A stretch of DNA of 64,000 nt, from assembly GCF_039822205.1 (NCBI RefSeq), contig NZ_JBAGBW010000003.1, positions 1 through 64,000 of the forward strand. The letters run 5' to 3'. Under the pieces are notes generated by a model, which saw nothing but the letters and a program-made list of their open reading frames with translations, did no database searches and was not told where the DNA came from. Source of the DNA: Thermodesulfobium sp. 4217-1. Lineage in GTDB: Bacteria; Thermodesulfobiota; Thermodesulfobiia; Thermodesulfobiales; Thermodesulfobiaceae. Every line of letters begins with the position of its first letter. The stretch's first letter is position 1. The translations under genes were made by a program, and so were the position numbers. Shown here in pieces: positions 53,339 to 62,499 of the stretch.

Positions 53339-54403
53339 TTATTCTCCCTTTATAAAATCTTCAAGCATTGCTCTTGCTTGGGTGTCTGGATATTGTACAG
53401 GTGGACTTTTCATCAAGTACGCACACGCGCTGACTATCGGGCCTCCCAATTTTCTATCTTTTGCCAATTTTACTAACCTTACTGCATCGACTATTATTCC
53501 GGCAGAATTCGGAGAATCCCAAACTTCTAGCTTGCACTCAATATTTAATGGAACTTCACCAAAGGCTTTGCACTCTATTCTTACGTATGCCCATTTTCTA
53601 TCGTGTAGCCACGGAATATAATCTGATGGCCCTATATGTATATTTTCTTCTGACATTGGCTCTGGCATTAGAGAATTTACCGCATTGGTTTTGCTAATTT
53701 TTTTTGATTCCAATCTCTCTCTTTCGAGCATGTTCAAGAAGTCTAAATTGCCGCCAACATTAAGTTGGAATGTCCTCTCTATCTCAAGTCCTCTATCAAG
53801 GCAAATTTGTGTAAGTGCTCTGTGCAGTATTGTGGCTCCCAATTGAGATTTTATGTCGTCGCCTATTATGGGCAAGTTTTTATCCTTGAATTTTTTTGCC
53901 CATTCTTCTTTGCTTGCTATAAAAACTGGTATTGCGTTTATTACACCAAGATTTGCTTCTAACGCACAGTTCATATAGAATTCGGCGGCTTTTTGGCTGC
54001 CCACTGGTAAGTAATTTATCAACACATCTGCTTTTGCTTCTTTTAGAACTTTTACAACGTCGACAGGTTCTGCTTTTGATTCTATTATTGCTCTAGCTGC
54101 GTATTTTCCTATACCATCGTTGGTATGCCCTCGCATAACTGTTACGCCGAGATTTGGAACGTCATGGATTTTTATTGTGTTGTTTGGCTCTGCAAATATG
54201 GCCTCTGAGAGATCTTTGCCAACTTTTCTCTCATCAATATCAAAAGCAGCAACAAAACGAATGTTTTCTAATTTATATGGCCCTATCTCATCATGGATTA
54301 ATCCTATAGGGTTTTTTTCTGAATTTCTATAAAATTCAACGCCCTGTACCAGAGATGAGGCGCAATTTCCAACCCCTACTATTGCAACTCTTATTTCTTG
54401 CAT
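53339..54403 (-). CDS. ino1: Myo-inositol-1-phosphate synthase
   Basis: Converts glucose-6-phosphate to inositol-1-phosphate with NAD. The 354-residue short form resembles actinobacterial and archaeal enzymes: [17 protein letters not shown] at the start, [43 protein letters not shown] near 180 and [13 protein letters not shown] near 217. AAGGAG precedes ATG. It supplies the inositol head group for the phosphatidyltransferase of the same operon, and possibly for compatible solutes. Confidence 0.95.
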   Translation of the reverse strand: MQEIRVAIVGVGNCASSLVQGVEFYRNSEKNPIGLIHDEIGPYKLENIRFVAAFDIDERKVGKDLSEAIFAEPNNTIKIHDVPNLGVTVMRGHTNDGIGKYAARAIIESKAEPVDVVKVLKEAKADVLINYLPVGSQKAAEFYMNCALEANLGVINAIPVFIASKEEWAKKFKDKNLPIIGDDIKSQLGATILHRALTQICLDRGLEIERTFQLNVGGNLDFLNMLERERLESKKISKTNAVNSLMPEPMSEENIHIGPSDYIPWLHDRKWAYVRIECKAFGEVPLNIECKLEVWDSPNSAGIIVDAVRLVKLAKDRKLGGPIVSACAYLMKSPPVQYPDTQARAMLEDFIKGE

Positions 54404-55062
54404 TTTAAAACTCCTTTCTTTTTTTGAAAACTTGCTGATATTTTATAAAAAATATTTTCCACAAAAAAATATCTTCCAAAAATTGTAGATTGGCTTAAGA
54501 TTTTGACTAAATTGTCCCTACAAAAGTTTAAATCTGTTTCAACATAAGAATAAGTTCTACCAAATCCCTCTATCGAATGTGCATCACTTCCTGCTGCGTC
54601 CACCTTTCTGTATTGACTCGCAAATCTCTTTGCAACAAAATTTTCATATGGTAATGATTTTGCATTAAACGATTCAATTATATCAAATTGATCTATTAGT
54701 AGTTTCTTGGCATTACTTTTTAGGGCACTTCTAAAGACAGAAAATGGATGGGGTATATATACAAGCCCTCCCTGTTCCCTGATTTGGTTGATGGTATCTT
54801 TTGCGCTTAAAAAAGGTTTAATTTCACTATGCAAAAAAAGCCCAATTATTTCTCCTTCTGAAGTAAGGATTTCTTCACCTACTATGACTTCAATCTCTTT
54901 TATTTTCTTCTTTGCAAGTAGTGCTCCTTTTATTGTATTGTGGTCTGTGACAGCAATTACGTTTATGCCATTTAACAGCGCTTTTTTACGTAAATCTTCA
55001 ATTGATATATTTGAATCCTTTGAAAAGTTAGTGTGAATATGCAAGTCAATTTTATATTTCAT
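54391..55062 (-). CDS. PHP-domain phosphoesterase 1
   Basis: A 223-residue PHP protein: [51 protein letters not shown] and [12 protein letters not shown] provide the metal ligands. Related to but shorter than the second PHP gene. Its ATG overlaps the nth stop (ATGA) and its end overlaps ino1 by 13 bases, so it sits tightly inside the lipid operon. Function within the pathway is inferred from position. Confidence 0.85.
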   Translation of the reverse strand: MKYKIDLHIHTNFSKDSNISIEDLRKKALLNGINVIAVTDHNTIKGALLAKKKIKEIEVIVGEEILTSEGEIIGLFLHSEIKPFLSAKDTINQIREQGGLVYIPHPFSVFRSALKSNAKKLLIDQFDIIESFNAKSLPYENFVAKRFASQYRKVDAAGSDAHSIEGFGRTYSYVETDLNFCRDNLVKILSQSTIFGRYFFVENIFYKISASFQKKKGVLKCKK

Positions 55063-55706
55063 TTATTTATTGATATGCCTACCTTTGGGCAAATGTCATA
55101 TAAAACGCATTCTGGACATTTGGGTTTTTTTGCGGTACATATCGTTCTTCCGTGTTGGTTTAGAAAATAAGAAAACTTAAACCAATCTTTTTCTTCAACA
55201 TTAGAGGCTATTTCTTTTTCAACAATTAATGGGTCATCCTTTTTGGAAAGGGACAATCTTACTGCCAGCCTTTTCACGTGTGTGTCAACAATTATAGCGC
55301 TTTTATTAAATACATAGCCTAAAATGGCATAGGCAGATTTCCTGCCTATGCCTGGAACTTTAATTAGATTGTCAAAGTCATTGGGCAAATTCCCCCCGAA
55401 ATTTTCAAGTATAAATTTTGCTCCCTCTTTTAGAGACCTTGCTTTGTTGTGATAAAATCCAGTTGAATGGATTGCCTTTTCTAAACTATCTAACGAAATA
55501 CTGTTTAAATCATCAAAATTTTTCAGGTATTGAAATAAGTCTTTTGTAACAAAATTTACCTTTTCATCGGTACATTGTGCAGATAGAATTACAGATACAT
55601 AGAACTCAAAAGGGCTATTAAAAATCAATTTACTTTTTATTTCTGGATAAAGCTTTTGAAGCCTGATTAATATTTCAGAATAAGTATTGCTATTATTTGA
55701 GATCAT
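55059..55706 (-). CDS. nth: Endonuclease III
   Basis: DNA glycosylase/AP lyase for oxidised pyrimidines. It has LSAQCTDEKVN, helix-hairpin-helix KVPGIGRKSAYAILG with the catalytic Lys, catalytic Asp in IIVDTHVKRLAVRL, and a C-terminal 4Fe-4S loop C-x6-C-x2-C-x5-C. 215 residues. Five bases after pnp, with no Shine-Dalgarno of its own. Confidence 0.95.
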   Translation of the reverse strand: MISNNSNTYSEILIRLQKLYPEIKSKLIFNSPFEFYVSVILSAQCTDEKVNFVTKDLFQYLKNFDDLNSISLDSLEKAIHSTGFYHNKARSLKEGAKFILENFGGNLPNDFDNLIKVPGIGRKSAYAILGYVFNKSAIIVDTHVKRLAVRLSLSKKDDPLIVEKEIASNVEEKDWFKFSYFLNQHGRTICTAKKPKCPECVLYDICPKVGISINK

Positions 55707-55711
55707 TTTAG

Positions 55712-57877
55712 TTATCTATTTACCCTTTTTTGCTTTCCTTGATATCTATCGCCTTTACTCTCTGATGGGTCTTCTGAAAGGGCTTTTATGCTGAGATTTA
55801 TCTTCCCATTGCTTTCAAGATCGAGTACCTTTACAGTTACTTCGTCACCCAAGCTTAAAACTTCCTCAACATTTTTTACCCTTGTTTTCGAGAGCTCAGA
55901 TATGTGAACGAGTCCTTCTTTGCCTGGTGATATTTCAACTAAAGCTCCAAAATTAAAAATCTTTGTTACCTTTCCTGTATAAATTTGTCCTGGGATTATC
56001 GGTTTTACAAGATTCTGTATAATTTCAATGGTTTTATCCAGGCTCTCTCCAGAATTAGATGCTATAAAAATTTTGCCATCTTGTTCAATGCTTATCTTGG
56101 ATCCTGTCTCTTCTATAATTTTTTTAATTATTTTGCCGCCCTGGCCAATTACGTCGCTTATCTTTTCTGGATTAATTTGAATCATTTCTATTCTAGGAGC
56201 ATAGTTTGAAAGCTTTTCTCTTGGGCTTGATATTGTGTTTGTCATCTTGTCTATGATAAATTTTCTACCCTTGTTTGCTTTGGCAATTGCTCTTACGAGC
56301 GCATCAAGAGGTATGCCCGGGACCTTTACGTCCAATTGGAGTGCGCTAACTCCATCAACAGTACCTGTGACTTTGAAGTCCATATCGCCTAAAGCATCTT
56401 CTAACCCTGTGATGTCAGACAGAATAATGCTGTCTTCCTTTTCATAAATAAGACCCATTGCTATTCCGCCAACGTGTTTTGATATTGGCACTCCTGCATC
56501 CATTAGCGAAAGAGAAGATCCACATGTAGATGCCATAGAGGATGAGCCGTTTGACTCAAGTATCTCAGAAACCACCCTAATAGTGTATGGGAAATCTGAT
56601 TCTTTGGGTAGAACTGGAACCAATGCCTTTTCTGCAAGAGCTCCGTGCCCAATCTCTCTTCTTCCTGGACCCCTGGAGGGTCTAGCTTCGCCTACACTAA
56701 ATCCTGGAAAGTTATAATGATGCATATATCTTTTTCTTATTTCGCTATTTGTTTGGTAAAGTGTATCGATTATTTGAGAGTCCTCTTGAGTCCCCAATGT
56801 AGCAATACTAAGGGCTTGCGTCTGACCTCTGGTAAACAAAGCCGAGCCGTGTGCCCTAGGTAATATGCCTACTTGAATTGTAATGGTCCTTATTTCGTCG
56901 AGATCCCTGCCATCGAGCCTTTTGTTGTTTTTTATAATATAGCTTCTGACTATTTTTTTAAATTTACTCTGAAACGCTTGATTCAACAGCAATATATTTG
57001 ATTCTACGAATTCTATTCCGAATTTTTCAGAGATTTTCGAGATCATCTCTTCTTTTAATGCTTTTTCCAAGTTTTCATAATCTATTTTGGCTTTGAGCGG
57101 GAAGTTATTGGTGATTTCATCCGTTAGAATTTTATCTAAAGCGTCTATAATTTCTTTTGTAGGCTCTTGAATGTAAACAGAGCTCTTGGATGGATTTATT
57201 TTTGAAACGAGGTCTCTTTGTAGATCGCATATATTTTTTATAACAGGGAGCGAAAAGTTTATTGCTTCAATTATCTCTTGTTCAGGTATTTCTTTGAATC
57301 CTCCCTCAATCATCAATATATTCTCTTCTTTTCCAACGATTACAATGTCTATATCGCTATTTGCAATTTGATCTATTGTGGGGTTTAAAATAAACTTTCC
57401 ATCAATCTTGCCTACTCTAACTGCGCCTATCGGACCGCCAAATGGGATGTCTGATATACAAAGGGCTGCGCTGGTTGCGATGATAGTAAGTACATCTGCT
57501 GGAAAATCATTGTCAATTGAGAGCGGGAAAGCTGATATACAGACATCATTTCTAAGTCCCTTGGGAAACAACGGTCTAATAGAACGGTCTATAATTCTGC
57601 TATAAAGTATAGCTCTTTCGCTAGGCCTTCCCTCTCTTTTAAAGAAGCCGCCAGGAAACTTGCCTGCTGCATACATCTTTTCGTCGAAATCGACTACGAG
57701 AGGCATAAAATCTAAATCACTGCGTGCTTCTTTGGACATAGTTGCTGCACTAAATACGATAGTATCACCAGATCTTACTGTAACTGAGCCATTAGCTTGT
57801 TTTGCCAATAGACCCGTTTCTATATTGATCGTAATGCCTTCTGCGATTTCCTTTGTAAGGCTATATACCTCACTCAT
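55712..57877 (-). CDS. pnp: Polyribonucleotide nucleotidyltransferase
   Basis: PNPase, the phosphorolytic 3'-5' exoribonuclease. Two RNase PH domains (GGFFKREGRPSERAILYSRI; GSALFTRGQTQALSIATLG; EILESNGSSSMASTCG), then KH (IGQGGKIIKKIIEETGS) and S1 (GQIYTGKVTKIFNFGALVEI). 721 residues. Its ATG overlaps the rpsO stop by one base, the classic rpsO-pnp pair. Confidence 0.97.
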   Translation of the reverse strand: MSEVYSLTKEIAEGITINIETGLLAKQANGSVTVRSGDTIVFSAATMSKEARSDLDFMPLVVDFDEKMYAAGKFPGGFFKREGRPSERAILYSRIIDRSIRPLFPKGLRNDVCISAFPLSIDNDFPADVLTIIATSAALCISDIPFGGPIGAVRVGKIDGKFILNPTIDQIANSDIDIVIVGKEENILMIEGGFKEIPEQEIIEAINFSLPVIKNICDLQRDLVSKINPSKSSVYIQEPTKEIIDALDKILTDEITNNFPLKAKIDYENLEKALKEEMISKISEKFGIEFVESNILLLNQAFQSKFKKIVRSYIIKNNKRLDGRDLDEIRTITIQVGILPRAHGSALFTRGQTQALSIATLGTQEDSQIIDTLYQTNSEIRKRYMHHYNFPGFSVGEARPSRGPGRREIGHGALAEKALVPVLPKESDFPYTIRVVSEILESNGSSSMASTCGSSLSLMDAGVPISKHVGGIAMGLIYEKEDSIILSDITGLEDALGDMDFKVTGTVDGVSALQLDVKVPGIPLDALVRAIAKANKGRKFIIDKMTNTISSPREKLSNYAPRIEMIQINPEKISDVIGQGGKIIKKIIEETGSKISIEQDGKIFIASNSGESLDKTIEIIQNLVKPIIPGQIYTGKVTKIFNFGALVEISPGKEGLVHISELSKTRVKNVEEVLSLGDEVTVKVLDLESNGKINLSIKALSEDPSESKGDRYQGKQKRVNR

Positions 57878-58149
57878 TATGCAGTTTCTCTAAGGCCAAG
57901 TTTGCCAATCAGCTTTCTGTATCTGTTTATGTCTTTGCCCTTTACATAAGATAGTAGTCTCTTTCTCTGATTGACCATTTTCAAAAGCCCTCTTTTTGAG
58001 TGAAGATCGCTTTTGTGCTCTTTCAAGTGTTCTGCAAGTTTCTCAATACGATAAGTTAATATTGCTACCTGTACTTCTGCTGAGCCTGTGTCGTTCTCAT
58101 GCAAACCGAAATCTTCTATTACCTTCTTCTTAAGTTCCTTTTCTAACAT
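57877..58149 (-). CDS. rpsO: 30S ribosomal protein S15
   Basis: S15 binds the central domain of 16S rRNA. The 90 residues include [19 protein letters not shown] and the [20 protein letters not shown] region. The true start is ATG 58149, five bases after AGGAGG; the upstream in-frame TTG is not supported. A hairpin in its leader (58176-58218) may allow autoregulation. Confidence 0.96.
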   Translation of the reverse strand: MLEKELKKKVIEDFGLHENDTGSAEVQVAILTYRIEKLAEHLKEHKSDLHSKRGLLKMVNQRKRLLSYVKGKDINRYRKLIGKLGLRETA

Positions 58150-58175
58150 AAAATCCTCCTTAAATAATAAATCCA

Positions 58176-58218
58176 CTATCCAAGCAATGTCGTTTGTAAT
58201 CTTGCAATGCCTAGATAG
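58176..58218 (-). promoter_or_regulatory. Possible structured leader of rpsO
   Basis: CTATC/GATAG (58176-58180 with 58214-58218) and CAAG/CTTG (58181-58184 with 58201-58204) form a bulged hairpin upstream of the rpsO ribosome site. S15 leaders often regulate their own translation, but this one does not match a form I can name. Confidence 0.3.
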
Positions 58219-58308
58219 GGTAAGTTTGAAAACATATGATATTAGTAGTCAAACATTTAGATCTATTCTATCATAAATGTATAATATTCAAAAAGTGAGG
58301 TTAAAATT

Positions 58309-58707
58309 TTGATTTTAGGGATTGACGCAGGGAGATATAAGGTTGGTTATGCAATCTTAGGCAATGATTATAAAGTTTTTGTCAAAGGGATAATATTATT
58401 TGATAATTTTAAAAGTGAATTCTCCGAGATTATCCATAATTATGAAATCGAAAATATAATTGTTGGAAGTGGCACGGGGCACAATGAAATCGTAAGCTTG
58501 ATAAAGGAAGTCGATCCTGATTTAAAAGTTATAATAGTATCAGAGATAAATAGTTCTGTAGAGGCAAAGTGGAGATATATAAATTCACTAAAAGGGATTA
58601 AAGGACTGTTTTATAGAATAATTGGTTATGCTGATAAGCCTGTTGATGACATTTCAGCAGTAATAATAGCTGAAAGATATTTGAAAGAAAAGGAGAAAAA
58701 TAATTGA
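58309..58707 (+). CDS. RuvC/YqgF-like RNase H-fold protein
   Basis: A 132-residue protein that begins [19 protein letters not shown], the first strand and Asp of the RNase H/RuvC fold, with [11 protein letters not shown] in the middle and a late acidic motif [17 protein letters not shown]. It may be a resolvase-like or rRNA-processing nuclease; the family is not settled. TTG 58309 after GTGAGG. TATAAT at 58280-58285 may be its -10. Overlaps the dCMP deaminase gene by TTGA. Confidence 0.72.
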   Translation: MILGIDAGRYKVGYAILGNDYKVFVKGIILFDNFKSEFSEIIHNYEIENIIVGSGTGHNEIVSLIKEVDPDLKVIIVSEINSSVEAKWRYINSLKGIKGLFYRIIGYADKPVDDISAVIIAERYLKEKEKNN

Positions 58708-59162
58708 GACCAGATTGGGATTCTTACTTTATGCAAATCGCCAATTTAGTAGCCACACGTTCAACCTGTATAAGGAGGAAGGTTGGCGCAGTCATTGTTA
58801 AGGACAAGAGAATATTGTCAACTGGATACAATGGTGTTCCTTCTGGGCTCCAACATTGTTTGGATATAGGCTGTTTAAGGGATAAACTGAAGATTCCGTC
58901 TGGGGAGCGGCAAGAACTTTGCAGAGGTTTGCATGCTGAGCAAAATGCTATTATTCAAGGGGCGATGTACGGTGTTAGCTTGATGGGCTCAGTGATATAT
59001 GTTACCAATCAACCATGTATAACCTGTGCAAAGATGTTAATTCAATCAGGAATAATTAAAATATATTATCAAGGAGACTATCCCGATCCTCTTTCTTTGG
59101 AGATGTTAGGTGAGGCAAGGATTGAAACGATAAAATTTATTCCTGATGAAAAAGAGGTGTAG
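58704..59162 (+). CDS. dCMP deaminase (ComEB family)
   Basis: Zinc-dependent cytidine deaminase-fold enzyme producing dUMP for dTMP synthesis. The zinc and catalytic site is GLHAEQNAI near residue 78 and PCITCAKM near 107; the N-terminus [18 protein letters not shown] is typical. 152 residues. TTG 58704 follows AAAAGGAG. Confidence 0.93.
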   Translation: MRPDWDSYFMQIANLVATRSTCIRRKVGAVIVKDKRILSTGYNGVPSGLQHCLDIGCLRDKLKIPSGERQELCRGLHAEQNAIIQGAMYGVSLMGSVIYVTNQPCITCAKMLIQSGIIKIYYQGDYPDPLSLEMLGEARIETIKFIPDEKEV

Positions 59163-59168
59163 TTTATT

Positions 59169-60188
59169 TTGTTATTTCTTATGTGCTTAATATCTTTTTT
59201 ATTTTCACTGCTAAATACAAAATTTGTAATTTTTTTCTCTGAGAAGCTAAAAATCTATGACAAGCCTGATAGTAGAAAAATTCATAATGAATTAATCTCT
59301 CGACTTGGCGGAGTAGGTTTTTTTATACCTTTTTTAATTTCTATGTTTATGTATTCTTTTTTTGTAAAAGGTTTTGAGATTGTTGATTTTTTAATTTGTA
59401 TTCTTCCAGTTTTTCTACTTGGGTTATATGACGATCTATTCGGAATTAACCCTCTGGTAAAATTGGCGGCTCAGATTTTCGCTTCGGTAGTGGCTTTCAA
59501 TTTAGGATTTCGTATTGATTATATTTATTTTCCCTTTATAGGGTATCTTTTTTTTGGGGGACTTTCCCTTTTTTTTACAATATTTTGGTTGGTGGGACTA
59601 TCTAACGCTCTTAATTTAGTAGATGGCATGGATGGACTTGCGTCTGGAGTCGCTATATTAATATTGTTATCTATGGCAATCGTTTCATATGTTCTGGACA
59701 GAAATTTTGTTTTTGTAATATCGGTATTGCTTCTGTTTTCAATGACAGGTTTTTTTGTCTTTAACATAAACCCTGCAAGGATATTTATGGGCGATAGCGG
59801 TTCCTTGACGGTAGGATTTATAATAGGGTTGCTTTCTGTGTCTGGTTTTATGAAGGGGCTTACGCTGGTGACACTCTTTTCTATAATAATTATGTTAATA
59901 ATTCCTGTAGCGGATACCTTATGGGCTATAATAAGAAGATCTATATCAGGGAAATCGATTTTTTCCCCGGATAAAGGACACTTTCATCATGTACTTTTAG
60001 AAAAAGGATGGAGTGTCAGAAAGATTAATTTTTTATTTAGAGGTATAACTGTGGTAGGATCTTTGGTCTTCTTCTTTGTCTTTCTGCCTCAGGAGTACTT
60101 TTTGTTTACTGCTTCTTTTTTGATTTTTGGATATTTCTTTCTGTTTTTAATTGAATCTATTGTTATTGGAGTGAGAAAAAGTGCATAA
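59169..60188 (+). CDS. WecA/TagO-like undecaprenyl-phosphate glycosyl-1-phosphate transferase
   Basis: MraY/WecA-family integral membrane enzyme that begins a lipid-linked polysaccharide. The 339 residues have about ten or eleven hydrophobic segments and the family motifs YDDLFGINPL, NALNLVDGMDGLASG, FMGDSGSLTVG and DKGHFHHVLLEKG. The last fits WecA/TagO (UDP-GlcNAc) better than MraY. TTG 59169 after GAGGTG. The wecB-like gene overlaps its end. Confidence 0.9.
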   Translation: MLFLMCLISFLFSLLNTKFVIFFSEKLKIYDKPDSRKIHNELISRLGGVGFFIPFLISMFMYSFFVKGFEIVDFLICILPVFLLGLYDDLFGINPLVKLAAQIFASVVAFNLGFRIDYIYFPFIGYLFFGGLSLFFTIFWLVGLSNALNLVDGMDGLASGVAILILLSMAIVSYVLDRNFVFVISVLLLFSMTGFFVFNINPARIFMGDSGSLTVGFIIGLLSVSGFMKGLTLVTLFSIIIMLIIPVADTLWAIIRRSISGKSIFSPDKGHFHHVLLEKGWSVRKINFLFRGITVVGSLVFFFVFLPQEYFLFTASFLIFGYFFLFLIESIVIGVRKSA

Positions 60189-61332
60189 AGCATTGCTAAT
60201 TTTTGGTACGCGTCCTGAGGCTATTAAAATGGCTCCTCTTTTTTTGGAGTTAAAAGAATCAAAGAATTTTGAACCAATCGTAGTGGTTACCGCCCAACAC
60301 AGAGAGATGTTGGATCAGGTTTTAAAGATTTTCAATATTGAGCCCGATTTTGATTTAGACATCATGAAACCAGGCCAGAGCCTTGAGGGCATAACTATTA
60401 GAGCTTTGGAGGGTCTCTCCACCATCATGAGAAAGGTTAGCCCTTCTATCGTTCTTGTTCAGGGAGATACTACGACGACTTATGCAGGTGCGCTATCGGC
60501 TTTTTACCATAAAGTGCCAGTAGGACACGTGGAAGCAGGACTGAGAACTTATGACAAATTCAACCCTTACCCCGAAGAGATCAATAGAAGGATGACGACT
60601 TGCCTTGCTGATTTGCATTTTGCTCCAACTATTACATCTTTTAACAATCTAATTAGAGAAAACGTTAAAAAAGATGATATATACATCACTGGAAACACCG
60701 TGATCGATTCTTTACTAAATATATCCAAAAGAGATTATGATTTCCCACCTGCATTAAACCCAATAATAAACTCTTCACTAAGGAAGATTTTGATTACTGC
60801 CCATAGAAGAGAGAATTGGGACGAGATGAAGAATATTTTTTCAGCAGTTAAAAAGTTAGTTGAAAATTTTAATGATATACAAATAGTTTTTCCAGTTCAT
60901 ATGAATCCAAAAATAAGACGTGATGCACAGGATATTCTGGGCAATAATCCAAGAATATCCTTGCTTGAGCCCCTTGACTATGAAACATTTATCCATGTTA
61001 TGAAGAGCTGCTATCTTATACTTACAGATTCGGGAGGTGTCCAGGAAGAGGCTCCTTCATTGGGCGTGCCCGTGGTCGTTATGAGAAAGACTACAGAAAG
61101 GCCTGAGGCCCTGAAAGCAAATGCTGTAATATTAAGCGGGACAGATGGAGAAAAGATTTATGACACCACAGCAAAACTCTTGAGCGATTCTGTTTTTTAC
61201 TCTTCAATGAAAAAGAAGCTCAATCCTTATGGTGACGGAAGAGCCTCTTTTAGAATATTGAAATCTTTAGAATACTTTTTTGAGCTTAGTCAAGAAAAGC
61301 CTGAAGATTTTCACTATGACTATGAAGAATAA
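60181..61332 (+). CDS. wecB: UDP-N-acetylglucosamine 2-epimerase (non-hydrolysing)
   Basis: Interconverts UDP-GlcNAc and UDP-ManNAc for surface polysaccharide. It has IFGTRPEAIKMAPLFLEL at the start, VVTAQHREMLDQ, VQGDTTTTYAGALSAF, HVEAGLRTYDKFNPYPEE and TDSGGVQEEAPSLGVP. 383 residues. GTG start, overlapping the WecA-like gene by eight bases with GGAGTG upstream. Confidence 0.95.
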   Translation: MHKALLIFGTRPEAIKMAPLFLELKESKNFEPIVVVTAQHREMLDQVLKIFNIEPDFDLDIMKPGQSLEGITIRALEGLSTIMRKVSPSIVLVQGDTTTTYAGALSAFYHKVPVGHVEAGLRTYDKFNPYPEEINRRMTTCLADLHFAPTITSFNNLIRENVKKDDIYITGNTVIDSLLNISKRDYDFPPALNPIINSSLRKILITAHRRENWDEMKNIFSAVKKLVENFNDIQIVFPVHMNPKIRRDAQDILGNNPRISLLEPLDYETFIHVMKSCYLILTDSGGVQEEAPSLGVPVVVMRKTTERPEALKANAVILSGTDGEKIYDTTAKLLSDSVFYSSMKKKLNPYGDGRASFRILKSLEYFFELSQEKPEDFHYDYEE

Positions 61333-61335
61333 TCT

Positions 61336-61977
61336 TTAAAAACCCAACTCCTCGTTTATTATAAACACGCTAAAAGGGGTAAGGCTTGGCCTCTTTTCTA
61401 ATATTGTAGTGATGTTACATGTTCTTGTTGGACCCTGACAATCCATGCATTCACCTGTTACGGTGCACGGATTTGGCCTATTTAGCCTCTTATTGTTGAT
61501 TGGGGCTGCGATTGTTTTAATTCTTCTTCTGGCTTCTTCTTCGTCTTTTACTATCTTGTTTGTGCCGGCCAGGATTATAACTTGCTTTGGTCCAAATATC
61601 ATTGATGCAACTCTGTTTCCCACTCCATCAGTGTTTACAAGTTTTCCATCAAGAGTTATTGCGTTTGATCCTGTCATAAAAGTATCGCAAGTTAGCTGTT
61701 TTCTTCTTAAGTTTAAGACTTCTTCTGAGGAAAGACCAGCTTTATTGTGATCTAAAATTAGATTGCCTCTTTTAGCTAAAATTTCGAGTATTCCGAGATT
61801 TTGTACTGTGGTAGATCCACCAACGCCTATGATGTCTTTCTCAGGAATCAGTTCTAAGAGCCTTTTTATAAGCTCTTCTCTTGTGCTAAAAAAATCAGCG
61901 TTAAAATTATTTTTTTTCAAAGCTTCTACAACCCGTTTCCCAAACACTTCACCGTGCCATTGCAAATTTGAATCCAT
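61336..61977 (-). CDS. LUD-domain protein with C-terminal cysteine cluster
   Basis: A 213-residue protein of the LutB/LutC-related LUD (DUF162) family, with IIGVGGSTTVQNLGI, LTGSNAITLDGKLVNTDG-type core and VIILAGTNKIVKDEEEARRR. Four cysteines in CTVTGECMDCQGPTRTC near the end may bind a metal or Fe-S centre. No lactate-utilisation partners are nearby and the substrate is unknown. GGAGGG precedes its ATG. It converges on wecB with three bases between. Confidence 0.85.
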   Translation of the reverse strand: MDSNLQWHGEVFGKRVVEALKKNNFNADFFSTREELIKRLLELIPEKDIIGVGGSTTVQNLGILEILAKRGNLILDHNKAGLSSEEVLNLRRKQLTCDTFMTGSNAITLDGKLVNTDGVGNRVASMIFGPKQVIILAGTNKIVKDEEEARRRIKTIAAPINNKRLNRPNPCTVTGECMDCQGPTRTCNITTILEKRPSLTPFSVFIINEELGF

Positions 61978-62264
61978 TTTCTTCCCTCCAATTAAAAATT
62001 GTTATAGTTAATGATATCACTAAATATAATTGTTTTTTTAAATTTAAAGGCTTTATATCATAAATAAATTTTTATTAATTTGAGAAATAAAGTTTCTATT
62101 AATATAAATCTTATTTATTTAGAAAATTAAGATTGTTCTGACAAAAGTAGTGACATTTGACAATATTAAAATTACAATGTTGGAGATCTAATTAGTATGT
62201 AAAATTTTATTATTGACATGATAAGAAAAATCTATTAACCTATAAGTGATTTTTGTAGTTAGGG

Positions 62265-62483
62265 GTGAGTTCTATAAAAAAAATTAAAAAAGAACAAATC
62301 CCGCCTTTACATGTAGCTCAGTTGGGCTTTAACGTTTTAGGATCAACTTTAGGAGGGCTTTTATTAGGGTGGTTTTTGCAAGAGAAATTAGGATTTGGAA
62401 TAGTAGGTTTTCTGTTTGGGCTCTTACTAGGAGTTTTTTCTGGATTATGGATTATTTTAAAGCAAATTTTAAATCAAAAATGA
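62265..62483 (+). CDS. AtpZ/AtpI-like small membrane protein
   Basis: A 72-residue protein with two membrane helices (about 20-40 and 45-67), placed just before atpB, as AtpZ/AtpI proteins that help F-type ATPase assembly or ion supply usually are. GTG 62265 is the first ordinary start but overlaps the purine signal AGGGGTGA (62261-62268); an ATA nine bases later would have normal spacing. The gap 61978-62264 is AT-rich; TTGACA at 62213-62218 lacks a properly spaced -10. Confidence 0.78.
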   Translation: MSSIKKIKKEQIPPLHVAQLGFNVLGSTLGGLLLGWFLQEKLGFGIVGFLFGLLLGVFSGLWIILKQILNQK

Positions 62484-62499
62484 AAGGGGGTGAAAAGAG

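Noticed and set aside
53181-53621. A plus-strand frame of 146 codons across the ino1/acyltransferase junction
   Set aside because: It runs opposite to two well-supported genes and contains no known motif.
62213-62246. TTGACA at 62213 with TATAAG at 62241 as the atp operon promoter
   Set aside because: The spacer would be 22 bases; a closer TATTAA gives 14. Neither is normal, so no promoter was called.
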